Source of the DNA: Bacteroidota bacterium
GTDB taxonomy: Bacteria; Bacteroidota; Bacteroidia; Flavobacteriales; Flavobacteriaceae
NCBI GenBank assembly: GCA_022560715.1
Contig: JADFSQ010000064.1
Span: 1-8,285 of the forward strand
Length of the DNA: 8,285 nucleotides
Direction of reading: 5' to 3'
The position numbers were made by a program, and so were the translations under genes. The notes under the pieces were generated by a model. It did not search any database and was not told the DNA's origin. It saw only the letters and a program-made list of their open reading frames with translations. Shown here piece by piece: positions 1-7,234 of this stretch (position 1 is its first letter; every line of letters begins with the position of its first letter).

Positions 1-96
1 GAGCATACAGAAATGAAAAGATTACAAAAAGAAGCTAACGAATTACTTTCAATTATTGTCGCATCAATCAAAACAATGAGAAATCGTAAATCGTAA
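1..96 (+). CDS. Four-helix-bundle (S23/IVP-like) protein, C-terminal end only
   Basis: Only the last 31 codons are in the window; the 5' part lies upstream. The frame is open from base 1 and ends at TAA 94-96. The visible peptide is a charged amphipathic helix with the segment EANELLSIIVASIKTMRN followed by a short basic tail (RKS). This resembles the last helix of Bacteroidota four-helix-bundle proteins of the S23 (23S rRNA intervening-sequence protein) family, small proteins of about 115-130 residues whose cellular role is poorly known. It does not resemble an FtsW C-terminus, the product usually expected just before murG in this phylum. The final codons (from about base 81) are already encoded by the 7-bp tandem repeat, so the C-terminal tail and stop codon are repeat-derived. 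The stop lies 17 bp before the murG start. The family call is from memory of the family pattern on a short fragment, so it is probable rather than certain. Confidence 0.6.
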   Translation, partial: EHTEMKRLQKEANELLSIIVASIKTMRNRKS

Positions 97-127
97 ATCG
101 TAAATCGTAAATCGTGAATCGTAAATC
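81..127. repeat. Tandem 7-bp repeat array (AAATCGT)n
   Basis: Five exact copies of AAATCGT lie at 81-87, 88-94, 95-101, 102-108 and 109-115. They are followed by a variant GAATCGT (116-122) and a partial copy AAATC (123-127). Because 7 is not a multiple of 3 and the junction contains TAA, a pure array places a stop in every frame within 21 bp. The array provides the TAA of the upstream gene (94-96), an in-frame TAA (108-110) just before murG, and the murG start itself. On the reverse strand it reads as repeated FTIYDLR-type peptide, a common spurious translation of such arrays. Confidence 0.97.
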
Positions 128-1226
128 TAAAACATATAAAATCATTTTATCAGGTGGAGGCACAGGAGGGCATATATATCCTGCTATCTCGATTGCTAAC
201 GAATTAAAATCTCGTTTTCCAAATGCCGAATTTTTATTTGTTGGTGCCAGTGATAAGATGGAGATGGAAAAAGTACCACAAGCGGGATACAAGATTGAAG
301 GATTATGGATTTCCGGAATGCAGCGTAAACTAACTTTTAAAAATGTATCATTTCCGTTTAAACTAATAAGCAGTTTGTTAAAGTCAAGAAAAATCTTAAA
401 TGTATTTAAACCAGATGTAGCTATTGGTACTGGAGGATTTGCAAGCGGACCATTATTACAAATGGCAGTTTCTAAAAAAATACCCAGCCTTATACAAGAA
501 CAGAATTCTTATCCAGGAATTACAAATAAGATATTGGGAAAAAAAGTAAATAAAATTTGTGTCGCTTATGATGGATTAGAACGTTTTTTTCCAGAGAATA
601 AAATAATTAAAACAGGAAATCCTGTACGACAAGATTTATTAAGGATAGATACCAAATCAATTGAAGCTAAAGATTTTTTCAAGCTCAATCATAACAAAAT
701 AACACTATTAGTGTTAGGAGGGAGTTTAGGAGCCAGACGTATAAATCAATTAATTGAAGAGAAATTGGAGTTTTTTCAAACGCAGAATGTGCAAATTATT
801 TGGCAATGTGGTAAGTTGTATTATAACACTTATAAGCAGTTTAATGATTCTGAATATGTACAAGTACACGCGTTTTTAGACAAAATGGATATGGCTTATG
901 CAGCTGCTGATATAGTTATTTCCAGAGCAGGAGCAGGTTCTGTTTCTGAATTATGTATTGTTGGTAAACCAGTAATTTTTATTCCTTCTCCAAATGTTGC
1001 CGAAGACCACCAAACGAAAAATGCGAATGCTATTGTTGAGAAAAATGGAGCACTATTGATTAAAGAAGATGATTTAGAAGTGGACTTTGAAAATATGTTT
1101 TCACAATTAGTGAATTCTCAGGATAAACAACAAGAATTAAGAGAAAATATTAGAAAATTAGCATTGGTAAATGCAACAAAAGATATAGCCGACGAAATTG
1201 AACAGCTTTTAAATAAAGTCAATTAA
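114..1226 (+). CDS. murG: UDP-GlcNAc:undecaprenyl-PP-MurNAc-pentapeptide GlcNAc transferase MurG
   Basis: MurG is the peripheral inner-membrane GT28 glycosyltransferase that adds GlcNAc from UDP-GlcNAc to lipid I, giving lipid II on the cytoplasmic face. The 370-residue product has the family length. It shows the N-terminal glycine-rich loop [11 protein letters not shown] (residues 14-24, with the conserved His20), GTGGFASGP (105-113), EQN (129-131), GNPVR (168-172), the second glycine loop [10 protein letters not shown] (202-211), the donor-site segment [11 protein letters not shown] (270-280) and DHQTKNA (298-304). The start is GTG at 114. An in-frame TAA at 108-110 blocks anything upstream, and no other ATG, GTG or TTG lies before the glycine loop. 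The first residues, MNRKS, are therefore encoded by the heptamer repeat and are not native MurG sequence. No Shine-Dalgarno is visible, as is usual in Bacteroidota. The stop is 50 bp before the preferred murC start. Confidence 0.97.
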   Translation: MNRKSKTYKIILSGGGTGGHIYPAISIANELKSRFPNAEFLFVGASDKMEMEKVPQAGYKIEGLWISGMQRKLTFKNVSFPFKLISSLLKSRKILNVFKPDVAIGTGGFASGPLLQMAVSKKIPSLIQEQNSYPGITNKILGKKVNKICVAYDGLERFFPENKIIKTGNPVRQDLLRIDTKSIEAKDFFKLNHNKITLLVLGGSLGARRINQLIEEKLEFFQTQNVQIIWQCGKLYYNTYKQFNDSEYVQVHAFLDKMDMAYAAADIVISRAGAGSVSELCIVGKPVIFIPSPNVAEDHQTKNANAIVEKNGALLIKEDDLEVDFENMFSQLVNSQDKQQELRENIRKLALVNATKDIADEIEQLLNKVN

Positions 1227-1240
1227 TAATTATAAAAACT

Positions 1241-1277
1241 TTTCCCTATGGGGAAATGTCCGAAGGACAAATGGGAA
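1241..1277. repeat. Nested palindromic element at the murC start
   Basis: Two adjacent inverted repeats are visible. TTTCCC (1241-1246) pairs with GGGAAA (1251-1256) over a 4-base loop, and TGTCC (1257-1261) pairs with GGACA (1265-1269) over GAA. A competing outer pairing joins TTCCC (1242-1246) to GGGAA (1273-1277), extended by AT/AT with one bulged base. The element fills most of the 50-bp murG-murC gap and touches the ATG at 1277. It looks like a small interspersed palindromic (REP-like) repeat; that it is interspersed is inference, since only one copy is in the window. It also creates upstream in-frame ATGs at 1256 and 1271. Confidence 0.75.
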
Positions 1278-2629
1278 TGAATTTAAATAACATACATAAC
1301 ATTTATTTTATTGGTATTGGTGGTATTGGCATGAGCGCACTTGCGCGCTATTTTGTTGCTGATAATAAATGTGTTGCAGGTTATGATAAAGTACAAACCG
1401 AAATTACAAACTCGCTTGAAAAAATAAGTATTAATATTCATTTTGAAGAAGATGTAAAAAATATTGATGAACGCTATTTAAATCCAAAAGACACATTGGT
1501 AGTTTACACACCAGCAATTCCTAAAACCAATGTGGAGTTAACATATTTTGTACAACATGATTTTAAGGTTTTAAAACGTTCTCAAGTATTGGGCTTAATT
1601 ACTGAAAACACGTTTTGCATGGCAATAGCTGGAACACACGGCAAAACTACTACAACAAGTATTTTAGGACATTTGTTAAAAGAATGTGATGTTGAAATGA
1701 CAGCTTTTTTAGGGGGAATAAGTGAAAACTACAATTCTAATCTTATTCAGAATGGCAATAAAGTTTCTGTAGTTGAAGCAGATGAATTTGACCGATCGTT
1801 TTTAACCTTATCGCCAGATTTTGCCTGTATAACTTCAATGGATGCAGACCATTTAGATGTCTATGGAACGTCAGAAGCCTTACAAGAATCGTTTATAGCT
1901 TTTTCAAAAAAAATAAAACCCAACGGAAAACTATTCATCAAAAAAGGCTTACCTATAAAAGGGATTACTTACGCTTTAGAAGAAGATGCAGACTATGTGG
2001 CAATAAATATTAAAATTGAAAACGGAACTTACCTGTTTGATGTTAAAACACCCAATAAAACTATTGAAAATATAAAATTTAACCTACCTGGCAGACATAA
2101 TTTGTCGAATGCATTAATTGCGCTGGCAATGGCTGTAGAATTTGGTTGTTCTCCATACAGTCTTGCCAGTGCCTTAGCATCTTACAAAGGTGTAAAGCGC
2201 AGGTTTACCTATCAGATTAAAACGGATAAATTAATTTTTATAGACGATTATGCACACCATCCGGAAGAAATAAATGCTGTGTATCATACACTATGTGAAC
2301 TGTACCCAAATCGGAAAGCATTGGTAATTTTTCAACCTCATCTATACAGTAGAACACGAGATTTTGTAGAAGAGTTTGCACAAAGTTTGTCACAATTTGA
2401 TACAATATTGCTGCTTGATATTTATCCTGCCAGAGAATTACCGATTGATGGTGTTACATCACAATGGTTATTAAGTAAAATAAATAACATAAACAAGAAA
2501 CTAATTTCGAAATCTGAAATCATTTCAGAAATTAAAAAAAATAACGCTGAAATTATTTTAACACTTGGTGCTGGAGATATTGGAGAAGAAGTAAAACATA
2601 TAAAACAAGAATTAAACATTGCGAGTTAA
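1277..2629 (+). CDS. murC: UDP-N-acetylmuramate--L-alanine ligase MurC
   Basis: MurC is the cytoplasmic ATP-dependent ligase that adds L-alanine to UDP-MurNAc, the first step of the stem peptide. From this start the protein has 450 residues, within family length. It shows the N-terminal nucleotide fold GIGGIGMS (13-20), the ATP P-loop GTHGKTTTT (119-127), EADEFDRSF (167-175), the ADHLD segment (190-194), GRHNLSNALIA (272-282), YAHHPEEI (325-332), QPHLYSRT (353-360) and GAGDIGE (431-437). Three in-frame ATGs are possible: 1256, 1271 and 1277. I prefer 1277 because MNLNNIHNIYFIGIGG is the usual flavobacterial MurC beginning, and the seven extra residues from 1256 (MSEGQMG) are encoded by the palindromic element. 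An automatic caller may choose 1256. The 3' end overlaps ftsQ by 11 bp. Alternative ligases (MurD, E, F, Mpl) fit the motifs less well. Confidence 0.96.
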   Translation: MNLNNIHNIYFIGIGGIGMSALARYFVADNKCVAGYDKVQTEITNSLEKISINIHFEEDVKNIDERYLNPKDTLVVYTPAIPKTNVELTYFVQHDFKVLKRSQVLGLITENTFCMAIAGTHGKTTTTSILGHLLKECDVEMTAFLGGISENYNSNLIQNGNKVSVVEADEFDRSFLTLSPDFACITSMDADHLDVYGTSEALQESFIAFSKKIKPNGKLFIKKGLPIKGITYALEEDADYVAINIKIENGTYLFDVKTPNKTIENIKFNLPGRHNLSNALIALAMAVEFGCSPYSLASALASYKGVKRRFTYQIKTDKLIFIDDYAHHPEEINAVYHTLCELYPNRKALVIFQPHLYSRTRDFVEEFAQSLSQFDTILLLDIYPARELPIDGVTSQWLLSKINNINKKLISKSEIISEIKKNNAEIILTLGAGDIGEEVKHIKQELNIAS

Positions 2630-3338
2630 CTGGAATTACATAAAAGCTGTGGTTTTGTTGGTATTAATAGCCTTTCTATTTGCATTTTCATCATTGCGAA
2701 ATGCTGAACGGGATGTGTTAAATGTTGCCGTTAATTTTATAGGGAAAGACAATTTATTTATCACACAAGAAACGGTTGATAAATTGTTAATACAAAAAGA
2801 GGGAGACCTTACAAAGGTGCCTAAAGAAATTTTAGATTTGAATGGGTTAGAGATTGTCCTGAATTCTAATCCAATGATAAAAACAGCAGAAGTGTATCTC
2901 ACTGTAAATGGTGAGGTTAGGGCAGATGTTAAACAGCGTAAACCTATAGCAAGGGTAAGTACTTATACATCATATTATATTGACGATGAAGGTTTGTTCA
3001 TGCCTTTATCTGCAAATTATACGGCTCGGGTTCCACTTGTAAAAGGTTATGTTGAAAAAAATAACCTTGAAAATATATTTGTAATAGCAGAAAAAATTTA
3101 TAATGACGAATTTTTAAAAACACATATTGTTGAGATATATCAAAACCAAGATAAAACAATAATACTTAAAACAAGAGTCTTTGATTTTGAAATTGTTCTT
3201 GGGAATTTAGACAGGTTAGATAAAAAAATAAACAATTTTAAAGCCTTTTATCAAAAAGCTAAAAAAGATAAATCGCTGAATAAATACAGTAAAGTGAATT
3301 TGCAATTTGAAAATCAAGTGGTGTGCACTAAAAAGTAA
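2619..3338 (+). CDS. ftsQ: Cell division protein FtsQ
   Basis: FtsQ is a bitopic inner-membrane divisome protein that connects the cytoplasmic ring to the periplasmic synthesis machinery. The 239-residue product has a short basic cytoplasmic end (MRVNWNYIK), one transmembrane segment at about residues 9-25 (rich in V, L, I, F and A), and a periplasmic part. A POTRA-like region spans about 33-110 and ends at KQRKPIARV; it is followed by YYIDDEGLFMPLS (119-131) and a C-terminal beta region ending in NQVVCTKK, a typical Bacteroidota FtsQ end. The start is the rare TTG at 2619, inside the last codons of murC. No ATG lies nearby in frame, and MRVNWN matches the usual N-terminus of these proteins. 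The 11-bp overlap with murC suggests translational coupling. ftsA begins 3 bp after the stop. Confidence 0.93.
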   Translation: MRVNWNYIKAVVLLVLIAFLFAFSSLRNAERDVLNVAVNFIGKDNLFITQETVDKLLIQKEGDLTKVPKEILDLNGLEIVLNSNPMIKTAEVYLTVNGEVRADVKQRKPIARVSTYTSYYIDDEGLFMPLSANYTARVPLVKGYVEKNNLENIFVIAEKIYNDEFLKTHIVEIYQNQDKTIILKTRVFDFEIVLGNLDRLDKKINNFKAFYQKAKKDKSLNKYSKVNLQFENQVVCTKK

Positions 3339-3341
3339 ATT

Positions 3342-4664
3342 ATGGAGGGCAATAATATTTCAGTAGGATTAGACATTGGAACCACAAAAATTGTGGCTAT
3401 GATTGGTCGTAAAAACGAATATGGCAAAGCAGAAATTCTTGGTATAGGAAAATCAAAAAGTCTCGGTGTACATCGTGGTGTGGTAAATAACATTACACAA
3501 ACCATTCAATCCATTCAACAAGCTGTACAAGAAGCCGAAGCAGCTTCGGGTGTTAAAATTGACGAAGTAACGGTTGGTATTGCAGGTCAGCACATCAGAA
3601 GCTTACAACATAGCGATTATATTACCCGGGATAATGCGGAGTTGGTGATTGATGAAGACGATATAGACCGTTTGGTAAATCAGGTTCACAAATTGGTTAT
3701 GTTGCCTGGCGAAGAAATTATTCATGTATTGCCTCAAGATTATAAAGTTGATGGTCAAGCCGAAATAAAAGAACCCATAGGAATGTATGGTGGAAGATTA
3801 GAAGCTCATTTTCATGTAGTGGTTGGTCAGGTGTCTTCCATACGCAATATTGGACGTTGTGTTAAAAGTGCAGGTTTAGAACTTGAAGGCATCACTTTAG
3901 AACCTTTAGCTTCAGCAAATGCAGTGTTAAGTCAGGAAGAAAAAGAAGCTGGAGTAGCATTGATTGATATTGGTGGAGGTACAACCGATTTAGCCATTTT
4001 TAGAGACGGTATTATACGTCATACTGCTGTTATTCCATTTGGTGGAAATGTTATTACTGAAGATATTAAAGAAGGCTGTTCAATCATAGAAAAACAAGCG
4101 GAATTACTTAAAATAAAGTTTGGTTCTGCTTGGCCAGGAGAAAATAAGGATAACGAAATTGTGTCTATTCCAGGATTAAGAGGACGAGAACCAAAGGAAA
4201 TCACCTTAAAAAATCTGTCGAAAATAATTCATGCTCGAGTGGTTGAAATAATTGAACAAGTATATGTCGAGATTAAAAATTATGGACATGAAGAACAAAA
4301 GAAAAAACTAATAGCAGGGATTGTATTAACAGGAGGCGGAAGCCAGTTAAAGCATTTAAAGCAATTGGTTGAATATATTACAGGAATGGATACCAGAGTT
4401 GGTTATCCTAACGAGCATCTTGCAGGAGATAGCGATGATGAAGTAACAAGTCCGGCATTCGCAACAGCAGTAGGATTGGTAATGGATGGTTTAAGGCGGC
4501 AAGAAAAAATAAGTTTGGAAAAAGCTGCAGAAGAAGAATATAATTTAAATGAAGGAGACGCACAAAATGGAGAACAAGTAGTAGAGCAGCCAAAGAAAGA
4601 ACGGAAATCATTTTTAGACAAATTAACCGAACGTGTGAAAGATTTTTTAGACAACGCAGAATAG
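3342..4664 (+). CDS. ftsA: Cell division protein FtsA
   Basis: FtsA is an actin-fold ATPase that tethers FtsZ to the cytoplasmic membrane and recruits later divisome proteins. The 440-residue product shows the phosphate-1 motif GLDIGTTKI (9-17), the FtsA-specific 1C (SHS2) region at about 85-165, the phosphate-2 motif DIGGGTTDL (209-217) and the adenosine motif LTGGGSQL (329-336). The last 22 residues (about 419-440: KKERKSFLDKLTERVKDFLD) form a basic amphipathic helix, the expected membrane-targeting sequence, separated from the actin fold by an acidic Glu/Gln-rich linker (about 390-418). The start is ATG, 3 bp after the ftsQ stop, and ftsZ follows after a 54-bp gap with no feature I can support. 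Adjacent ftsA-ftsZ supports co-expression of the tether and the ring protein. Confidence 0.97.
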   Translation: MEGNNISVGLDIGTTKIVAMIGRKNEYGKAEILGIGKSKSLGVHRGVVNNITQTIQSIQQAVQEAEAASGVKIDEVTVGIAGQHIRSLQHSDYITRDNAELVIDEDDIDRLVNQVHKLVMLPGEEIIHVLPQDYKVDGQAEIKEPIGMYGGRLEAHFHVVVGQVSSIRNIGRCVKSAGLELEGITLEPLASANAVLSQEEKEAGVALIDIGGGTTDLAIFRDGIIRHTAVIPFGGNVITEDIKEGCSIIEKQAELLKIKFGSAWPGENKDNEIVSIPGLRGREPKEITLKNLSKIIHARVVEIIEQVYVEIKNYGHEEQKKKLIAGIVLTGGGSQLKHLKQLVEYITGMDTRVGYPNEHLAGDSDDEVTSPAFATAVGLVMDGLRRQEKISLEKAAEEEYNLNEGDAQNGEQVVEQPKKERKSFLDKLTERVKDFLDNAE

Positions 4665-4718
4665 TAAAGACAAATTATTAAATCACATTGAAAAAACTAA
4701 ACCAGTAAAATCAATTAT

Positions 4719-6620
4719 ATGAGCAGCAATAAAAATATTGGCAATATTACCTTCGATTTGCCAAAAAATCGATCTAACGTCATCAAGGTAATTGGTGTTG
4801 GAGGAGGAGGAAGCAATGCTATTAACTATATGTTTCAGCAAGGAATAAAAGGTGTTGACTTTGTAATTTGCAATACAGATTCGCAAGCATTGCAAAATAG
4901 CGGAGTTCCTAACAAAATTCAACTCGGTGTAAACTTAACCGAAGGATTGGGAGCGGGTGCAAATCCGGAAATTGGAGAACAAGCCGCAATGGAAAGTTTG
5001 GAAGATATACGAAGCATGTTAGATACCAATACCAAAATGGTATTTATAACTGCTGGAATGGGAGGCGGAACAGGAACGGGAGCTGCTCCTGTTATTGCTA
5101 AATTAGCCAAGGAAATGGATATTTTAACAGTTGGAATTGTGACAACGCCTTTCCATTTCGAAGGTAAAATACGTAATGAACAAGCTCAAAAAGGTATAGA
5201 AATCTTACGTGACCACGTAGATTCGTTAGTCATAATAAATAATAATAAACTTCGTGAGGTTTACGGTAATCTTGGATTTAAAGCTGGTTTTGCCAAAGCC
5301 GACGAAGTGCTTTCTACAGCTTCAAGAGGAATAGCCGAAGTTATCACGCATCACTATACACAAAATATCGATTTGCGCGATGCAAAAACGGTGTTAAGTA
5401 ATAGCGGAACTGCGATAATGGGTTCTGCATCTTCTTCTGGATCAAATCGTGCTCAAGATGCAATTATGAAAGCTTTAGATTCACCATTATTAAACGACAA
5501 TAAAATTACTGGTGCAAAAAACGTATTGTTGCTTATCGTTTCCGGATCTCAAGAAATTACTATTGACGAAATAGGTGAAATAAACGATCATATTCAAGCC
5601 GAAGCTGGTCATGGCGCGAATATTATTATGGGTGTTGGTGAAGACGAATCTTTAGAAGATGAAATTGCTGTAACTATTATTGCCACTGGTTTTGATGTAG
5701 ATACGCAAAACGAAATAATTAACACCGAAGTAAAAAAAGTTGTACACTCTTTGGAAGACGACGATCAGGCTATAGAGCAGGATTTAATAACCGAAAAAGA
5801 ACCTGCAATTATTACTCCAGATATAGTTTTAACAAAGGAAGGTGAAAAAATAGTACATACATTAATTGATGATGATGAGTTACCCGAAATGGATTTGATT
5901 CCTACGTCAGAAATTATTAAAAATATCGATGTTGTTTACGATGAAGTTTTAATAAATGTTAACGAAGAAGATTTTATAATTAATGAAGTTATTTCAGAAG
6001 AAATTGTTGAAGAAAAAAAGGATGAGGAACAAACCATACTTACTTTCGATTTGCCGATTTCTATTTCAAAAACTGTCGTTGAAGAGTCTTCGAGAAAAGA
6101 AGATACAACTTTTGAATTGGATGAAAAAATAAAAGATATTCCAGTTAAGGATTACATTGAACTAATAACAGTAACCGAAGCAAATAAAGATGGTGAAACA
6201 CGTTACGCACTCGACGATTATATTGTTTTAGAGTCGGCAATAAATCAAAATTTAGAAAAACAAGAAGTTGCAGTAGAAGTAGAAAATGGCATTGTTTTTG
6301 AAAAGAAGGTGGTAGATGAAAAACCAAAAGAGAAACCAGTAACCGAAGAGTTAGACCCAATTAACAGTCCGATTTCCGAATTGTTAAAAGAAAGAGCTGA
6401 TGAGCGGCGACGAAAAATGAAAGACTTTAACTATAAGTTCAATAATGCAAAAATTGACGAAATAGAAAAAGAACCAGCCTATAAAAGGCAAGGAATAGAT
6501 CTTGAAGATGCAGATCATTCATCCGAAATCAATGCGTCACGATTATCGGTTGGTTTGGATGAGAATGACGATATCCAATTGCGAAGTAACAATTCCTTTT
6601 TGCATGACAATGTAGATTAA
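4719..6620 (+). CDS. ftsZ: Cell division protein FtsZ (long acidic linker form)
   Basis: FtsZ is the tubulin-like GTPase that polymerises into the cytokinetic ring. The GTPase domain shows VGGGGSNAIN (27-36), the signature loop GGGTGTG (115-121) and the T7 catalytic loop NIDLRD with Asn216, Asp218 and Asp221 conserved. The globular core ends near residue 332. At 633 residues the protein is far longer than E. coli FtsZ (383), because about 290 residues of acidic, Glu/Asp/Lys/Ile-rich, probably disordered linker separate the core from the C-terminal peptide (about 619-633, QLRSNNSFLHDNVD). Extended linkers and this peptide are typical of Flavobacteriia. The linker holds a diverged duplicated motif (339-357 and 376-394). 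FDLP occurs both before the core (12-15) and in the linker (443-446). The start ATG fits the usual N-terminus before FDLPK. A terminator follows, making this the last gene of the division block. Confidence 0.98.
   Translation: MSSNKNIGNITFDLPKNRSNVIKVIGVGGGGSNAINYMFQQGIKGVDFVICNTDSQALQNSGVPNKIQLGVNLTEGLGAGANPEIGEQAAMESLEDIRSMLDTNTKMVFITAGMGGGTGTGAAPVIAKLAKEMDILTVGIVTTPFHFEGKIRNEQAQKGIEILRDHVDSLVIINNNKLREVYGNLGFKAGFAKADEVLSTASRGIAEVITHHYTQNIDLRDAKTVLSNSGTAIMGSASSSGSNRAQDAIMKALDSPLLNDNKITGAKNVLLLIVSGSQEITIDEIGEINDHIQAEAGHGANIIMGVGEDESLEDEIAVTIIATGFDVDTQNEIINTEVKKVVHSLEDDDQAIEQDLITEKEPAIITPDIVLTKEGEKIVHTLIDDDELPEMDLIPTSEIIKNIDVVYDEVLINVNEEDFIINEVISEEIVEEKKDEEQTILTFDLPISISKTVVEESSRKEDTTFELDEKIKDIPVKDYIELITVTEANKDGETRYALDDYIVLESAINQNLEKQEVAVEVENGIVFEKKVVDEKPKEKPVTEELDPINSPISELLKERADERRRKMKDFNYKFNNAKIDEIEKEPAYKRQGIDLEDADHSSEINASRLSVGLDENDDIQLRSNNSFLHDNVD
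5733..5900 (+). repeat. Diverged internal repeat in the FtsZ linker
   Basis: Two 19-residue segments of the FtsZ linker align without gaps: residues 339-357 (KKVVHSLEDDDQAIEQDLI, bases 5733-5789) and residues 376-394 (EKIVHTLIDDDELPEMDLI, bases 5844-5900). Eleven of 19 positions are identical, including K, VH, L, DDD, E and DLI. The intervening 18 residues do not repeat. The similarity is at protein level and could be an old duplication or two copies of a short interaction motif. Confidence 0.7.
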
Positions 6621-6651
6621 TAGCAGGTAAGTTTAGTGTTTTAAACTTGGT

Positions 6652-6689
6652 AAAACCCGAAAAATGTACCCTCAATCTTTTCGGGTTTT
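6652..6689 (+). terminator. Intrinsic terminator after ftsZ
   Basis: A perfect 12-bp stem pairs AAAACCCGAAAA (6652-6663) with TTTTCGGGTTTT (6678-6689) over a 14-base loop, 31 bp after the ftsZ stop. The T run is part of the stem, so the structure can work as a terminator with A-T flanks. A weaker 7-bp hairpin (AAGTTTA 6629-6635 with TAAACTT 6642-6648) lies just before it. No convergent gene faces it. Confidence 0.8.
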
Positions 6690-6720
6690 CCTTATATTGA
6701 ATTTTTGTTATTCCCACAAA

Positions 6721-6738
6721 TCCCGATAGCTATCGGGA
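6721..6738. repeat. Perfect 18-bp palindrome
   Basis: TCCCGATAGCTATCGGGA is an exact palindrome with no spacer, in the gap between the ftsZ terminator and yqeY, 41 bp before the yqeY ATG. It could be a dyad operator or a copy of a short dispersed palindrome; I recall similar CCCGATAGCTATCGGG elements in flavobacterial intergenic DNA, but this cannot be checked from one copy. The rest of the 6621-6779 gap is AT-rich, and I saw no other gene in it. Confidence 0.85.
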
Positions 6739-6779
6739 GAGAATCTTTTTTTCTTACTATATTCGTGCAAAATTATGTT

Positions 6780-7229
6780 ATGAGTTTACAACAAGACCTA
6801 ATGATTGCATTAAAAACAGCTATGAAAGCTAAAGACAAAACGGCTTTAACTGCGTTACGAGCTGTAAAGTCGGCAATTTTATTAGCACAAACAGAGACTG
6901 GAGCATCACAAGAGTTAACCGAAGAGCAAGAATTAAAAATTCTGCAGAAGCAAGTAAAACAACGTAAAGACAGTGCTGCAATATTTTTGGAACAAGGACG
7001 AGAAGATTTGGCAACACCTGAATTGGCTGAAGCAAAAATTATTAGTCAGTTTTTACCAGAAGCTATGAGTGAAGGCGATATTGAAAAGATTGTTGTTGCA
7101 ACCATTGAAAAACTTGGAGCAAGCGGAATGAAAGATATGGGAAAAGTAATGGGAATGGTAAGTAAAGAATTGGCAGGAAAAGCAGATGGAAAAACTATTT
7201 CTAGTATTGTAAAAGCTAGATTAATGTAA
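6780..7229 (+). CDS. yqeY: GatB/YqeY domain-containing protein
   Basis: This is a 149-residue stand-alone YqeY protein, the family related to the C-terminal tRNA-binding tail domain of GatB (a subunit of the Asp/Glu-tRNA amidotransferase). The precise role of the free-standing protein is not established. The family pattern is complete: LRAVKSAI (26-33) in the helical N-terminal half, QVKQRKDSA (58-66), GREDLATPELAEAKI (73-87), QFLPEAMSE (90-98), and the C-terminal subdomain with MGKVMG (120-125), ELAGKADGKTISSIVK (130-145). The ATG at 6780 is chosen because MSLQQDL is the usual start. The frame stays open upstream to an ATG at 6705, but that would add 25 residues of non-conserved sequence running through the 18-bp palindrome. 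yqeY after ftsZ is a common Bacteroidota neighbourhood. A tRNA gene begins 5 bp after the stop. Confidence 0.95.
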   Translation: MSLQQDLMIALKTAMKAKDKTALTALRAVKSAILLAQTETGASQELTEEQELKILQKQVKQRKDSAAIFLEQGREDLATPELAEAKIISQFLPEAMSEGDIEKIVVATIEKLGASGMKDMGKVMGMVSKELAGKADGKTISSIVKARLM

Positions 7230-7234
7230 TATAT

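Noticed and set aside
81..127. CRISPR array or diversity-generating retroelement template
   Set aside because: The units are 7 bp with no spacers, and no cas gene, reverse transcriptase or variable/template repeat pair is present.
68..292. Reverse-strand ORF with repeated FTIYDLR peptide
   Set aside because: It is the antisense reading of the heptamer array plus the start of murG; the repetitive peptide comes from the DNA repeat, and no family is visible.
4665..4718. Regulatory element between ftsA and ftsZ
   Set aside because: The 54-bp gap is AT-rich with no inverted repeat, promoter pattern or small ORF that I can support.
6758..6765. TATATTCG as a Bacteroidota -7 promoter box for yqeY
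   Set aside because: It is close to the TAnnTTTG pattern, but no TTTG box is found at the proper distance upstream, so I cannot support a promoter.
6705..6779. N-terminal extension of yqeY by 25 residues
   Set aside because: It runs through the 18-bp palindrome and has no family similarity; the ATG at 6780 gives the standard YqeY beginning and length.
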